Below, in pieces: positions 9,404-19,443 of a stretch of 64,000 nucleotides of DNA. The translations under genes and the position numbers were made by a program. The notes under the pieces are model-generated. The model made no database searches. It was given only the letters and a program-made list of their open reading frames with translations, and was not told where the DNA came from. The DNA comes from Rhizobium cauense (GTDB taxonomy: Bacteria > Pseudomonadota > Alphaproteobacteria > Rhizobiales > Rhizobiaceae), in contig NZ_JAEUAT010000001.1 in assembly GCF_019511525.1 (NCBI RefSeq), positions 372,001 through 436,000 of the forward strand, read 5' to 3'. Positions within the stretch are counted from its first letter, which is position 1; each line of letters begins with the position of its first letter.

Positions 9404-10010
9404 GCGGCGGGAAACCTTCGTAGGACGCGGCGTGGCTACCCTCCCAGTTTTCCATCCCCGGCTTCGTCAGAATGCCGCGTGGCCGGACATAGCTCTGGAT
9501 GACGCGGCGCGGACGCTCGTGCCACTGGATGTTGAAAGCCCAGAGTTTCGGGAAAAAGCAAAGTGCTGCATAGGGCAGATGGTCGTGGATCCACCAGGCA
9601 AGCCGCTGCCAGTCGTCCTCGTTCTTGTAGCTATCGATCATCCACGGGACGACGACGCAGGCGGTCGCCCCCATGCAGCCATCGAAATCGCGAAGGTCCC
9701 ATATGTGGTCGGCTGCCGTGGCAGCATTTGACGAGCAGTTGAGATTGTTGCGGTTGCCGAACTGGTTGACCTCGGGCGAGCGATAGCCGGAGCGGATATG
9801 CAGCCTTCCGAATGTCGCCTGCAGCGGCTCCAGCAGCTCCTCGCAGAGCCGCCTCCCGGCCTCGATCGCCAGATCTGGATTCTCGGGGATATTGGGTATG
9901 CGGTAGAAATCGGCGATTTCGGAGTGCAGGAAATCGCGAAGGAAGAAGTTTTTCGAAAGCCGCACACGCCCGAGTTCTTCCAGGCCCTTCATCGATCCAG
10001 GTTTCTTCAC
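9393..10010 (-). CDS. peptidase M15-like protein, degenerate zinc site
   Basis: The 205-residue product has an M15A-like (D-Ala-D-Ala carboxypeptidase/hedgehog-type) core: LHIRSGYRSPEVNQ, then AADHIWDLRDFDG where the first zinc His and Asp are expected, and FNIQWHERPRR where the WH zinc ligand is expected. The usual SxHxxGxAxD spacing is not kept, so either the site is rearranged or the protein is no longer an active peptidase. There is no signal peptide, odd for a cell-wall enzyme; phage-type relatives lack one too. Its 3' end overlaps the convergent GNAT gene by 11 bases. Function is unknown; it could act on peptidoglycan peptides or be a remnant of a phage endolysin. Confidence 0.55.
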   Translation of the reverse strand: MKKPGSMKGLEELGRVRLSKNFFLRDFLHSEIADFYRIPNIPENPDLAIEAGRRLCEELLEPLQATFGRLHIRSGYRSPEVNQFGNRNNLNCSSNAATAADHIWDLRDFDGCMGATACVVVPWMIDSYKNEDDWQRLAWWIHDHLPYAALCFFPKLWAFNIQWHERPRRVIQSYVRPRGILTKPGMENWEGSHAASYEGFPPLRN

Positions 10011-10153
10011 GAAAAGCTCCTGTGTTTTGACCGGCGCAGTCTGCCGTCCTTGACGATCAGCGCAACCCGAAAAACGATAGGAACAATTAGCGTCTTCTTA
10101 TCTTACCCTTTTGGCCGCGCTTCGCGGTTCTCCACACAACAAGGGAAGAGACA

Positions 10154-10648
10154 ATGGCCAAGGAAAAGACCCTCGACGATCTATTCTACGATACACTCAA
10201 GGACATCTATTTTGCCGAACGGCAGATCCTGCGCGCGTTGCCGAAAATGGCGCGGGCGGCGCAATCGCAAGAGCTGAAAGCCGGCTTCGAAAAGCATCGC
10301 GAGCAGACGGAGGGCCATGTCGAACGCCTGCAACAGGTCTTTGAAATCGTCGGCAAGCGCGCCCAGGGCAAGACCTGCGAGGCGATCCAGGGCATTATTG
10401 CCGAGGGCGAGGAGATCATAGAGGAGTTCAAGGGCTCACCGGCGATCGATGCCGGCCTCATCTCCTCTGCGCAGGCGGTCGAGCACTACGAGATCGCCCG
10501 ATACGGCACGCTGAAGACCTGGGCGCAGACGCTCGGCAAGAAGGACGTCGTCGCTCTGCTCGACCAGACATTGCAGGAAGAAGCAGCGACGGACAAGACG
10601 TTGTCGAAGCTCGCCACGACAGCTGCCAACCAGAAGGCAGCGGCCTGA
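10154..10648 (+). CDS. DUF892 / YciF-type ferritin-like protein
   Basis: The 164-residue all-helical protein matches the DUF892 (YciE/YciF) family: LDDLFYDTLKDIYFAERQIL at the start, HREQTEGHVERLQQVFE in helix 2, AQAVEHYEIARYGTL in helix 3 and LDQTLQEEAATD in helix 4. The repeated Glu and His residues (E in YFAERQ, ExxxH in EQTEGH, E and H in VEHYE, E in LQEEA) fit a four-helix bundle with a di-iron centre. The family is linked to stress responses in many bacteria; its chemistry is not settled. A GGAAC at 10080 resembles the -35 of general-stress (EcfG) promoters, but I find no matching -10, so regulation is unproven. It stands alone, convergent with the LysR gene. Confidence 0.85.
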   Translation: MAKEKTLDDLFYDTLKDIYFAERQILRALPKMARAAQSQELKAGFEKHREQTEGHVERLQQVFEIVGKRAQGKTCEAIQGIIAEGEEIIEEFKGSPAIDAGLISSAQAVEHYEIARYGTLKTWAQTLGKKDVVALLDQTLQEEAATDKTLSKLATTAANQKAAA

Positions 10649-10687
10649 TTGTCTACCCGAAGGGATGCCCAACGGCATCCTTTCGCC

Positions 10688-11578
10688 TCACGCGACATAT
10701 CGGAAGAAGTCGATGAAGGCGCGCAGGGCCGGCCGCATCTGGCGGCGGCTCGGATAGTAGATGAACGGGCCGGGATAGGGCGAACACCAGTCCTCCAGCA
10801 CGCGAACGAGCTTGCCGCTCGCCAGCTCATCTTCGACGCGGAGATCGAAGAGGTAGGCAAGACCCGCGCCGTTCAGCGCGGCAACGAGCGCCAGCCTGTC
10901 CTCGCTGACGATCAACGGGCCATTGACCGCCACCACCAGTTCCTGTCCGTCCTTCTCGAATTCCCAGCGATAGATCGTGCCATTGGTAAAGCGGCGCTTG
11001 ATGCAGCGATGATTGACGAGATCGGAAGGATGCAGCGGTTTCGGGTGCCGCTCGAAATAATCTGGCGATCCGGCAATGACCGTAGTCAGGTTCGGCGACG
11101 CCCGCACGGCGATCATATCCGCCTCAAGACTTTCCTCCAGGCGAATGCCGGCGTCGAAGCCTTCACGCACGATGTCGATGAAACCATCCTCGTTGGCGAT
11201 TTCGAGGGTGATGTCGGGATAGCGGTTCAGGAATTCGCCGAGGCGCGGCGCCAGCAGGATATCCGAGGCAAAACGCGGCGCCGTGACGCGCAGATTGCCA
11301 GCCGGTCGTCCGCCCGCTTCGGTGACGGCTTCCAGCGCGATACCGATCTCATCCAGCGCCGGCTTCAGACGCTGGAGCAACAGGCGCCCCTCTTCGGTCG
11401 GCGCCACGCTGCGGGTGGTGCGCGCCAGCAACCGGACACCAAGGCTTTCCTCCAGGCTCGACACCGCGTGACTGACCGCCGAGGGCGCGATCTGCAACTC
11501 CTTCGCGGCAGCGCGAAAACTCCGCCGTTCGGAGACGGCAGCGAGGACGGCGAGTTGAGCGAGCTGGGTGCGGTTCAT
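10688..11578 (-). CDS. LysR family transcriptional regulator
   Basis: The 296-residue protein has an N-terminal winged helix-turn-helix (about residues 3-62: LAVLAAVSERRSFRAAAKEL and APSAVSHAVSSLEESLGVRL) and a C-terminal periplasmic-binding-like effector domain (about 90-296). It closely resembles the CrgA/AaeR-like branch of LysR proteins that end in FIDFFR. The gene is divergent from the aldo/keto reductase at 11702, with 123 bp between the starts, the typical LysR arrangement in which the regulator controls its neighbour in response to a substrate. I could not identify a clear T-N11-A operator in the gap. Control of the reductase is therefore an inference from position. Confidence 0.92.
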   Translation of the reverse strand: MNRTQLAQLAVLAAVSERRSFRAAAKELQIAPSAVSHAVSSLEESLGVRLLARTTRSVAPTEEGRLLLQRLKPALDEIGIALEAVTEAGGRPAGNLRVTAPRFASDILLAPRLGEFLNRYPDITLEIANEDGFIDIVREGFDAGIRLEESLEADMIAVRASPNLTTVIAGSPDYFERHPKPLHPSDLVNHRCIKRRFTNGTIYRWEFEKDGQELVVAVNGPLIVSEDRLALVAALNGAGLAYLFDLRVEDELASGKLVRVLEDWCSPYPGPFIYYPSRRQMRPALRAFIDFFRYVA

Positions 11579-11644
11579 TGATCTATCAGTTAGAACAGCC
11601 CGTTACATATTGCACGTATTTTTTGAGGGCTGCCAAGACGCTAG

Positions 11645-12694
<1,050 letters not shown>

Positions 12695-12789
12695 AGGTTG
12701 AAGCTTCGAATGCCGGCCCACATCCTTCAGCGGCCTTGCCGCGCGCAGTCCCTGCACTATGCTAAGGAGATGTTCTGGCGAGGTGAGAC

Positions 12790-13149
12790 ATGTCGGACCA
12801 GCAAGCAATCGAAGCAGTCGTCCATCTCTACGTCGAAGGCATGACCTTCGCGAACGAAGCTGCGTTGCGGAAGGCCTTTCATCCGCAATGCGCCATCATT
12901 GGACACTATGAAAACGCCGTCGAGTGGCTGAGCCGGGACGAGTTCATTGCCGCGATCGTCGCCGAGGGCTCGGCCCCGCCGACGACACAGCCGCATATGG
13001 ACATCCAGATGCTCGACATCATCGGGGATGCGGCAAGCGTCAAGGTCAGCGACGATTTCGCCGGCATGCGCTTCACCGACTACCTCTCGATGCTGAAGAT
13101 CGACGGCCGCTGGACGATCGTCAACAAGCTCTACTATCTCCACGCATAG
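12790..13149 (+). CDS. NTF2-like putative lumazine-binding family protein
   Basis: The 119-residue protein matches the NTF2-like fold of the putative lumazine-binding family (PF12893 type). It starts with the helix QQAIEAVVHLYVEGMTF, has LRKAFHPQCAIIGHYE, then WLSRDEFIAAI, the strand DAASVKVSDDFAGMRFTDYL and ends SMLKIDGRWTIVNKLYYLH. Such proteins are small cone-shaped domains that bind ligands or act as enzymes on small molecules; no specific role is known for this type. The Shine-Dalgarno sequence is weak (GAGGTGAGAC). It follows the aldo/keto reductase by 95 bp and may share its transcript. It is convergent with the pheT operon, and the hairpin at 13154 follows its stop. Confidence 0.8.
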   Translation: MSDQQAIEAVVHLYVEGMTFANEAALRKAFHPQCAIIGHYENAVEWLSRDEFIAAIVAEGSAPPTTQPHMDIQMLDIIGDAASVKVSDDFAGMRFTDYLSMLKIDGRWTIVNKLYYLHA

Positions 13150-13173
13150 AAAAGCCGGCGAGTGATCGCCGGC
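13150..13173 (-). terminator. rho-independent terminator, end of pheST transcript
   Basis: An 8-bp perfect stem (GCCGGCGA at 13154-13161, TCGCCGGC at 13166-13173) with a GTGA loop. Read on the minus strand the stem is followed by TTTTCT, so it best serves transcripts arriving from pheT. On the plus strand it lies just past the NTF2-like gene but lacks a T-run. Confidence 0.65.
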
Positions 13174-13224
13174 CCAGCTTGTTGAGAAAGTCTTCTGGCA
13201 TGTTGGGATGGATGCCCTATCGGT

Positions 13225-13335
13225 CGTCACCCCGGACTTGATCCGGGGTCCAGCGCGCGCAAGTCCTTGCGCGCAAAGGGCCTTTCGCGCCACGGACGCG
13301 GTGCCGCTGGATGCCGGCTCAAGGCCGGCATGACG
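13225..13335. repeat. RIME-like intergenic palindromic repeat, three hairpins
   Basis: An approximately 111-bp element bounded by inverted CGTCA (13225) and TGACG (13335). It holds three hairpins: CCCCGGA/TCCGGGG at 13230-13248, GCGCGCAA/TTGCGCGC at 13255-13274 and ATGCCGGC/GCCGGCAT at 13311-13331. Both length and the two outer palindromes recall the RIME elements of rhizobia, and the outer motifs are a well-known repeated sequence in Rhizobiales. It lies between pheT and its terminator, so it is probably transcribed in the pheT 3' untranslated region. Copy number in the genome cannot be seen from one window. Confidence 0.7.
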
Positions 13336-13425
13336 GAGAAACTGATCGTTCCGCAAAGAGAACACTCGTCAGCAGTCTGAGCCGGCGAAATTGATCGCCA
13401 GCCTTTGCTTCAAGAGATCGTGCCC

Positions 13426-15849
13426 TCAGGCTCTGAGGACGCCGCCGGTGAACTTTGTCACGCTGGCAACGATCTTCTGCGTCAGCGCTTCGAAATCCTC
13501 GTCGGTCAGCGTGCGCTCGACCGGCTGGATCTGAACCTCGATCGCCACCGACTTCTTGCCGTCACCGAGCGACGGCCCTTCGAAGATGTCGAAGACGTTG
13601 ACACCGGTCACGAGCTTGCGGTCCGCACCGGTCGCGGCCTTGATGATCGCACCTGCCTCCACCGACTTGTCGACGACGAAGGCGAAATCGCGCTTGACGG
13701 CCTGGAACGGTGAAAGCTCGAGCGCCGGCTTGGTGCGGGTCGCCTTCTTCTTCGGCTCAGGCATGGCGTCGATGTAGACTTCGAAGCCTGAGAGAGCGCC
13801 TGACACGTCAAGTGCTTCCAGCGTCAAGGGATGGAACTCGCCGAAATAGCCGAGAATGACCTTCGGACCCATCTTGATGGTGCCGGAACGGCCGGGGTGG
13901 TACCATTCCGGTCCACCCTGTTCGATCTGGATATTGCCCATCGGCAGGCCGCAAGCTTCGATCACGGCCAGCGCATCGGCCTTGGCGTCGAAAACGTCGA
14001 CCGGCTTGCCGCCACCCTTGCCAGCGTTCAGCCACATGCGGCCGGCGCCGGCAAGCGAGGCGGTGCCACGGCGGACACCGCCGGCAACGCGGCGCTGGCC
14101 CTCGGGGCGATCGTTCTCATAGGTGCCGGAGACTTCGAAGATCGCGACGTCGCCGTAGCCCTTGTCGGCATTGCGCTGGGCAGCCGTGAGCAGGCCGGGC
14201 AGCAGCGAGGGGCGCATGTCGGACATGTCAGCTGCGATCGGGTTGGCAAGCTTCAGCGCCGGCGAGCCGCCGCCGAAGAGCTTCGCCTGATCTTCTGATA
14301 TGAAGGACCAGTTGACGGCTTCCAGCATGCCGCGCGAGGCAAGCGCGCGCTTGGCGGTGCGGGTGCGGATCTGCAGGGTCGTCAGGATTCTGCCGTTGAC
14401 GGCCGCGTGGCTTTCCAGCGGCGCCGGCTTGATGTTGTCGACGCCGTGGATGCGCATGACTTCTTCGACGAGGTCGGCCTTGCCGTCGACATCGGGGCGC
14501 CAGGACGGAACCGAGACCGAGACGCGTTCGCCGGAGCCGGATACCTTGAAGCCGAGGCGGGTCAGGATTGCGACACTCTCTTCCGTCGAGACTTCAAGGC
14601 CCGTCAGGCGCTTGACTTCGGAGAAGGGGAAATCGACGATCTTGGGCTCATAGCCCTTGTAGCCGACGACGTCGGCCTTGGCCGCCGTACCGCCGCAGAG
14701 CTCGAGGACCAGTTCGGTGGTGCGCTCGATACCCGGGACCATGTACTGAGGATCGACGCCGCGCTCGAAGCGGTAGCGCGCATCGGTGATGATACCGAGG
14801 CCGCGGCCTGACTTTGCGATGTTCATCGGATCCCAGAGAGCACTCTCGATCAGGACGTCGGTCGTGTTCTCATCGCAGCCGGAATGCTCGCCGCCCATGA
14901 TGCCGCCGATCGACTCGATGCCATCGGCGTCCGTGATCACGACATTGTTGGGACCAAGCTTGTACTCGCGCTGATCGAGCGCCAGCACTGTCTCGCCATC
15001 CTTGGCGCGGCGGACGGTCAGGTTGCCCTTGACCTTGGCGGCGTCGAAGACGTGCATCGGGCGACCCTGGTCGAAGGTCATGTAGTTGGTGATGTCGACC
15101 AGCGCGTTGATCGGGCGCAGGCCGATCGCCAGCAGGCGCTGCTGCATCCACTTCGGGCTCGGGCCGTTCTTGACGCCGCGCACGAGGCGCAGTGCAAAGC
15201 CCGGGCAAAGCTTCTCGTCGTCGAGGTCGAGCGTCACCTTCACCGGCGTCTCGCCCTCGACGGCGAAGGACGGCGCGGGCCGTGTCTTCAGCGTGCCTAG
15301 GCCTGATGCCGCCAGATCGCGGGCGATGCCGTAGATCGAGGTGCAATCCGGACGGTTCGGCGTCAGGTTGATCTCGATCATGGGATCGTCGAGGTGCGCG
15401 TAGGCGGCGTAGCTCTGGCCGACAGGCGCATCCTCGGGGAGATCGATGATGCCATCGTGGCTGTCGGAGATCTGCAGTTCCTTCTCCGAGCACATCATGC
15501 CGTGGCTTTCGACGCCGCGGATGTTGCCGACGGCAAGCGTCACGTCGATGCCCGGGACATAGGTGCCAGGAGCCGCGAAGGCACCAATCAGGCCGGCGCG
15601 CGCATTCGGAGCGCCACAGACGACCTGGACGGGCGCACCCTTGCCGGTATCAACAGAGAGAACCTTGAGGCGATCTGCCTGCGGATGCTTCTCGGCGGTC
15701 AGGATCTTGGCGATGACGAAGGGCTTGAACGCCGCCTTGTCGTCGACGTCCTCGACCTCGAGCCCGATCTCGGTCAGGCGCTTGCAGATTTCATCGAGGG
15801 TCGCATCCGTTTCCAGATGATCCTTCAGCCAGGAAAGTGTGAACTTCAT
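13426..15849 (-). CDS. pheT: phenylalanine--tRNA ligase beta subunit
   Basis: The 807-residue product is full-length PheT. In order it shows the EMAP-II-like tRNA-binding domain (about residues 40-150, with [16 protein letters not shown]), the B3/B4 editing domain that removes mischarged Tyr (about 210-390, with [20 protein letters not shown]), B5 (about 405-475), the inactive synthetase-like core (about 490-690) and the C-terminal anticodon-binding FDX-ACB domain (about 712-806, with [14 protein letters not shown]). With PheS it forms the alpha2-beta2 enzyme that charges tRNA-Phe. The start is supported by GGGAGGAT upstream. It is 15 bp downstream of pheS and forms an operon with it. Confidence 0.98.
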   Translation of the reverse strand: MKFTLSWLKDHLETDATLDEICKRLTEIGLEVEDVDDKAAFKPFVIAKILTAEKHPQADRLKVLSVDTGKGAPVQVVCGAPNARAGLIGAFAAPGTYVPGIDVTLAVGNIRGVESHGMMCSEKELQISDSHDGIIDLPEDAPVGQSYAAYAHLDDPMIEINLTPNRPDCTSIYGIARDLAASGLGTLKTRPAPSFAVEGETPVKVTLDLDDEKLCPGFALRLVRGVKNGPSPKWMQQRLLAIGLRPINALVDITNYMTFDQGRPMHVFDAAKVKGNLTVRRAKDGETVLALDQREYKLGPNNVVITDADGIESIGGIMGGEHSGCDENTTDVLIESALWDPMNIAKSGRGLGIITDARYRFERGVDPQYMVPGIERTTELVLELCGGTAAKADVVGYKGYEPKIVDFPFSEVKRLTGLEVSTEESVAILTRLGFKVSGSGERVSVSVPSWRPDVDGKADLVEEVMRIHGVDNIKPAPLESHAAVNGRILTTLQIRTRTAKRALASRGMLEAVNWSFISEDQAKLFGGGSPALKLANPIAADMSDMRPSLLPGLLTAAQRNADKGYGDVAIFEVSGTYENDRPEGQRRVAGGVRRGTASLAGAGRMWLNAGKGGGKPVDVFDAKADALAVIEACGLPMGNIQIEQGGPEWYHPGRSGTIKMGPKVILGYFGEFHPLTLEALDVSGALSGFEVYIDAMPEPKKKATRTKPALELSPFQAVKRDFAFVVDKSVEAGAIIKAATGADRKLVTGVNVFDIFEGPSLGDGKKSVAIEVQIQPVERTLTDEDFEALTQKIVASVTKFTGGVLRA

Positions 15850-15864
15850 GATCTCTATCCTCCC

Positions 15865-16947
15865 TTACGCGCTCAGACCGCCGAACAGCGTCGGCATGTC
15901 GAGCGGGCGGAAGCCGTAATGGGTCATCCAGCGGACATCGGCGTTGAAGAAGTCGCGCAGGTCGGGCATGCCGTATTTCAGCATGGCGATGCGGTCGAGG
16001 CCCATGCCCCAGGCAAAGCCCTGGTACTCGTCGGGATCGAGACCGCCGGCGCGCAGCACGTTCGGATGCACCATGCCGCAGCCGAGGATTTCCATCCAGT
16101 CGGTGCCCTCGCCGAACTTGACGATCGGGCCGGAGCGGTCGCACTGGATGTCGACCTCGAAGGACGGCTCGGTGAACGGGAAGAACGACGGGCGGAAGCG
16201 CATCGTCACGCTGTCGACCTCGAAGAAGGTCTTGCAGAACTCTTCGAGCACCCAGCGGATATTGGCGACATTCGCCTTCTTGTCGACGACGAGGCCCTCG
16301 ACCTGGTGGAACATCGGCGAGTGGGTCGCGTCACTGTCTTGGCGATAGGTCTTGCCGGGGATGATGATGCGGATCGGTGGCTTCTGCGCTTCCATGGTGC
16401 GCACCTGCACCGGCGACGTGTGCGTGCGCAGCACCTTGCGCTCACCGTTCTCATCCGGATTGAAGAAGAAGGTGTCGTGCATCTCGCGGGCCGGGTGGCC
16501 TTCGGGGAAGTTCAGCGCCGTGAAATTGTAATAGTCGGTCTCGACATCGGGACCTTCAGCGATCGAGAAGCCCATGTCGCCGAAGATCGCGGTGATCTCG
16601 TCGATGATCTGGCTGATCGGATGGATGCGGCCGCGCTCGGCCGGCGAAGAGCGGACCGGCAGGCTGACGTCTACAGTCTCCGCCTTCAGGCGGGCGTCGA
16701 TCGCGGCTTTCTTCAGGTCTGCCTTGCGTTCCGTGATCGCGTCGGTGACGGCGTTCTTCAGCGCATTGATCGCGGCACCGCGCGTCTGGCGCTCTTCCGG
16801 CGTCATCGAACCAAGCGTCTTCAGGAGCTCGGAGACCGAACCCTTCTTGCCGAGTGCGCCGACACGCACGGCTTCGATCGCCGGCTCGTCGGCAGCGGCT
16901 GCCACATCAGACAGAAGTTGCTTTTCCAGGGTTTCGAGTTCGGTCAT
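15865..16947 (-). CDS. pheS: phenylalanine--tRNA ligase alpha subunit
   Basis: ATG 16947 gives the standard 360-residue rhizobial PheS; an ATG 15 bp upstream is poorly placed relative to AGGA. The N-terminal coiled coil (about residues 1-95) binds tRNA, and the class II catalytic core follows with motif 2 ([12 protein letters not shown]) and motif 3 ([17 protein letters not shown]). The [15 protein letters not shown] stretch before motif 2 is strongly conserved. It makes phenylalanyl-adenylate and transfers Phe to the tRNA together with PheT. The 263-bp region between rplT and pheS contains the rplT terminator and then a leader of about 200 bp; I did not find an obvious Phe-rich leader peptide. 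Confidence 0.98.
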   Translation of the reverse strand: MTELETLEKQLLSDVAAAADEPAIEAVRVGALGKKGSVSELLKTLGSMTPEERQTRGAAINALKNAVTDAITERKADLKKAAIDARLKAETVDVSLPVRSSPAERGRIHPISQIIDEITAIFGDMGFSIAEGPDVETDYYNFTALNFPEGHPAREMHDTFFFNPDENGERKVLRTHTSPVQVRTMEAQKPPIRIIIPGKTYRQDSDATHSPMFHQVEGLVVDKKANVANIRWVLEEFCKTFFEVDSVTMRFRPSFFPFTEPSFEVDIQCDRSGPIVKFGEGTDWMEILGCGMVHPNVLRAGGLDPDEYQGFAWGMGLDRIAMLKYGMPDLRDFFNADVRWMTHYGFRPLDMPTLFGGLSA

Positions 16948-17136
16948 CTTTTCCTGCCTCACAGGGCGTCAGTCTTGTCGATAATTCACGAAAACATGCA
17001 TCGGATAGCTCAAGCGCCACGATGAAGCGTCGCAGATCACTACCCATGTGCACGCGGCCAATCAACCGGGCACACCACAAAAAGCCCGCGACGTCGAAAG
17101 AGGAGCGCTTAAGCCGTCTCAATCACCATCGCGCCA

Positions 17137-17175
17137 AATGCAAAGAACCCGCGCAGGCCTGGCCAGCGCGGGTTC
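17137..17175 (-). terminator. rho-independent terminator after rplT
   Basis: A 10-bp perfect stem, GAACCCGCGC at 17145-17154 and GCGCGGGTTC at 17166-17175, with an 11-nt loop. On the minus strand it is followed by TTTGCATTT. It sits 36 bp beyond the rplT stop codon and separates the ribosomal protein transcript from pheST, either fully or as an attenuator. Confidence 0.75.
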
Positions 17176-17210
17176 CAAATCATCGAAGCAAAAGCTTTGA
17201 TAGCGCCGGC

Positions 17211-17615
17211 TTAGTTGACGGCTGCTTCAAACTCGTTCTTCGTACCGGCGTCCTTCAGGTACTCGAGAGCCTTCTTGGAGGCAGCAACGAGTGCACCAAA
17301 TGCTTCCGGCTCATGGATTGCCATGTCGGAGAGAACCTTACGGTCTACTTCGATGCCAGCCTTGTTCAGGCCGTCGATGAAGCGGCCGTAGGTCAGGCCG
17401 AATTCGCGGACGGCAGCGTTGATACGCTGGATCCAGAGAGCGCGGAAGTTGCGCTTGTTGATCTTGCGGTCGCGGTAAGCGTACTGCTTCGAACGATCGA
17501 CAGCAGCCTTCGCAGCGCGGATGGTGTTCTTGCGACGGCCGTAAAAGCCCTTAGCGGCCTTCAGAACCTTCTTGTGCTTGGCGTGGGCGGTAACGCCTCT
17601 TTTTACACGTGCCAT
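17211..17615 (-). CDS. rplT: 50S ribosomal protein L20
   Basis: The 134-residue basic protein is L20: [19 protein letters not shown] at the start, then [40 protein letters not shown] and SYGRFI-like [10 protein letters not shown] toward the end. It binds 23S rRNA early in 50S assembly, and in several bacteria its mRNA-binding represses rpmI-rplT translation. Here it follows rpmI by 39 bp. The final residues (about 120-134) form the slightly long tail seen in alphaproteobacteria. A strong terminator lies 36 bp downstream. Identification is certain. Confidence 0.99.
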   Translation of the reverse strand: MARVKRGVTAHAKHKKVLKAAKGFYGRRKNTIRAAKAAVDRSKQYAYRDRKINKRNFRALWIQRINAAVREFGLTYGRFIDGLNKAGIEVDRKVLSDMAIHEPEAFGALVAASKKALEYLKDAGTKNEFEAAVN

Positions 17616-17654
17616 TTCATGATCTCCTTAATCTAAAGCGTTCGCGGAATAGTC

Positions 17655-17858
17655 TTAGAGACCGTTCGGCAGGTAGTTCTTCACGACCTTGCGGCCATCG
17701 GGTTCTGCGAGAACCATCGTGCCACGTGCATCGCGGATGAACTTGTTGGTACGCTTGATCATGCCATGGCGCTTGCCAGCAGCTGCAGCCTTGACCTTAC
17801 CGGTCGCGGTGATCTTGAACCGCTTCTTGGCAGCAGACTTCGTCTTCATCTTGGGCAT
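17655..17858 (-). CDS. rpmI: 50S ribosomal protein L35
   Basis: Starting at ATG 17858 the product is 67 residues, the usual L35 length; an upstream in-frame extension of 45 codons has no family similarity. The sequence [14 protein letters not shown] and [16 protein letters not shown] are family signatures. L35 is a structural protein of the large subunit. It is the first gene of an rpmI-rplT pair. In many bacteria infC lies directly upstream, but here about 3.7 kb separates rpmI from infC, so the pair must have its own promoter in the 230 bp before 17858 or be read through from the sensor kinase operon. Confidence 0.98.
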   Translation of the reverse strand: MPKMKTKSAAKKRFKITATGKVKAAAAGKRHGMIKRTNKFIRDARGTMVLAEPDGRKVVKNYLPNGL

Positions 17859-18090
17859 TTTGCTACTCCGTTTCTGATCCCCTGCGTGCTTCATCAAAGA
17901 AGCCTTCTCGCGATGCCCGGTTTCCGGCCGTCGCAACAAGGTGCGGGAGCGTTTGTTGTTGATCTGCGGCTCCGGTGATGAACCGTTCCGCAAGCATTCG
18001 AAACCGCCACGGCATGCCCTGCCGGTCAGTTCGGACGCGCGCTTATAACCGCAGCGTCATAAAAGTGCAACGGGGCGGCCAATGAATCTT

Positions 18091-19443
18091 CTAGGCAATG
18101 GCGGGAGGCCGGCTGGCCATGGCCGGAAGCATCAGCTTCACCTGCAACCCACCCCATCTTGAGGCGGAAAGATCGAGCCTGCCGCCGTAGGCCTCAAGAA
18201 TATCGCCTGAGATCGCCAGCCCGAGGCCAGAGCCTGCCGTGCCTTCGTCGATCCTGACACCGCGTTTCAACATCAGGTCGTAGCTACCAGGATCGGCGCC
18301 GGGTCCATCGTCGGAAACACTGAGCACGACATCATCCTGCGAGCGCCCGGCGGAAAGGTCGATACGCGTTCTGGCGAAGCGCACGGCATTGTCGAGGACA
18401 TTGCCGAGCGCTTCGGCAATGTCTGCGGGGTCGGCCTGAACCGTCAGGGCCGGGTCGATATCCAGATGCCAGTCGATCCCTTTCTCTTCGGTGAAAGGCG
18501 TCAGCACATTGACGAGCTTTCCTGAAATGCCGAGCAGCGACGTCGTGGCCATTTGCTCCACCCCCATGCGTGCGGCCTGCAATTGGCGATCGGCGCGCTG
18601 GCGGACCAGCTCGATCTGTTGCAGTGCCGTTTCGCGCTGGTCCGCGGGCAAGGCTTCAACCAGGTGAGACAACACAGTGAGAGGCGTTTTCAGACCATGG
18701 GCAAGGTCGCTGGCACGCGCGCGAGCGCGTTCGATTGCGGTCTCGCGCTCCGTCAGCAGCAGGTTGATCTCGCGAACCAGCGGCTTGACCTCGCTCGGTC
18801 CCTCCGTGCCGATATGCGAGCTGCGCCCAGCCCTGATATCGGCGACACGATCGCGAAGCCGCACCAGCGGGCGCAAGCCCAACCACCCCTGCAGAAACGC
18901 GGCCAGGAGAAGCATGCCGCCAGTCGAAAGCAGCATCAGACGCAACGGCCGATGATAGCTTTCAAGCGCAGCTTCCATCTCCGGCTTGGAGAAAGCGGCA
19001 TAGACGGTGAAGTCCTTTTTTGACGGACCTTCTCCTAGCGTCATGGTCTTCATCGAAACAAGAAGCGGCGAGCCATCCGGTCCGCCCGTTTCTCGGAACC
19101 CGCAGTACATGTCCTTGGACAGCGTGTCCGCGGAGATCTCTTCGTCCCAAAGGGAGCGCGATCGCAGCGGCTCCTCATTGCTGACGGGCGAGATCTGCCA
19201 GTAGCGGCCACCGGCCGGTATCTGGAATCGCGAGTCGGCAGGCTCATTTCTCAATTCCAGAACGCCATTCTCCACGGCGAGCTGCGCCGCAAGCGAGTCC
19301 ATCACCGATGTCATTTCGTTGGAGTACTGGTCTGCCAGATAGTCGGTGAAAAGATGGCTGAGAACCGCCCAGACAAGCGTCAACGCCAATGCGATCGCGA
19401 CGAGAGCACCAGCAGCCAGGCGAAAATGCAGCGAGTGGATCAC
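18091..19443 (-). CDS. sensor histidine kinase (PhoQ/EnvZ-like)
   Basis: The 450-residue protein has a first membrane helix (about residues 8-32), a periplasmic sensor region (about 33-165), a second helix (about 168-192), a HAMP linker, the dimerisation/phosphoacceptor motif DLAHGLKTPL with the His that is phosphorylated, and an ATPase domain with N box GNVLDNAVRFA, G1 VSDDGPGADP and G2 GSGLGLAI. It should phosphorylate the response regulator encoded upstream; its ATG overlaps that gene's stop (ATGA). The periplasmic domain has no recognised family, so the signal is unknown. The neighbouring PepSY gene suggests an envelope or cation signal, as PepSY proteins often accompany such kinases. Confidence 0.92.
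   Translation of the reverse strand: MIHSLHFRLAAGALVAIALALTLVWAVLSHLFTDYLADQYSNEMTSVMDSLAAQLAVENGVLELRNEPADSRFQIPAGGRYWQISPVSNEEPLRSRSLWDEEISADTLSKDMYCGFRETGGPDGSPLLVSMKTMTLGEGPSKKDFTVYAAFSKPEMEAALESYHRPLRLMLLSTGGMLLLAAFLQGWLGLRPLVRLRDRVADIRAGRSSHIGTEGPSEVKPLVREINLLLTERETAIERARARASDLAHGLKTPLTVLSHLVEALPADQRETALQQIELVRQRADRQLQAARMGVEQMATTSLLGISGKLVNVLTPFTEEKGIDWHLDIDPALTVQADPADIAEALGNVLDNAVRFARTRIDLSAGRSQDDVVLSVSDDGPGADPGSYDLMLKRGVRIDEGTAGSGLGLAISGDILEAYGGRLDLSASRWGGLQVKLMLPAMASRPPAIA

Noticed and set aside
10080..10110. EcfG general-stress promoter before the DUF892 gene
   Set aside because: GGAAC is present, but no cGTT-type -10 occurs at the required 16-17 bp spacing.
15394..17025. A 543-codon plus-strand open frame opposite pheT/pheS
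   Set aside because: It crosses the boundary of two certain genes on the other strand and has no family signal.
16948..17144. Phe-dependent leader-peptide attenuator before pheS
   Set aside because: A 71-codon frame exists but is not Phe-rich, and no terminator/antiterminator pair is seen close to pheS.
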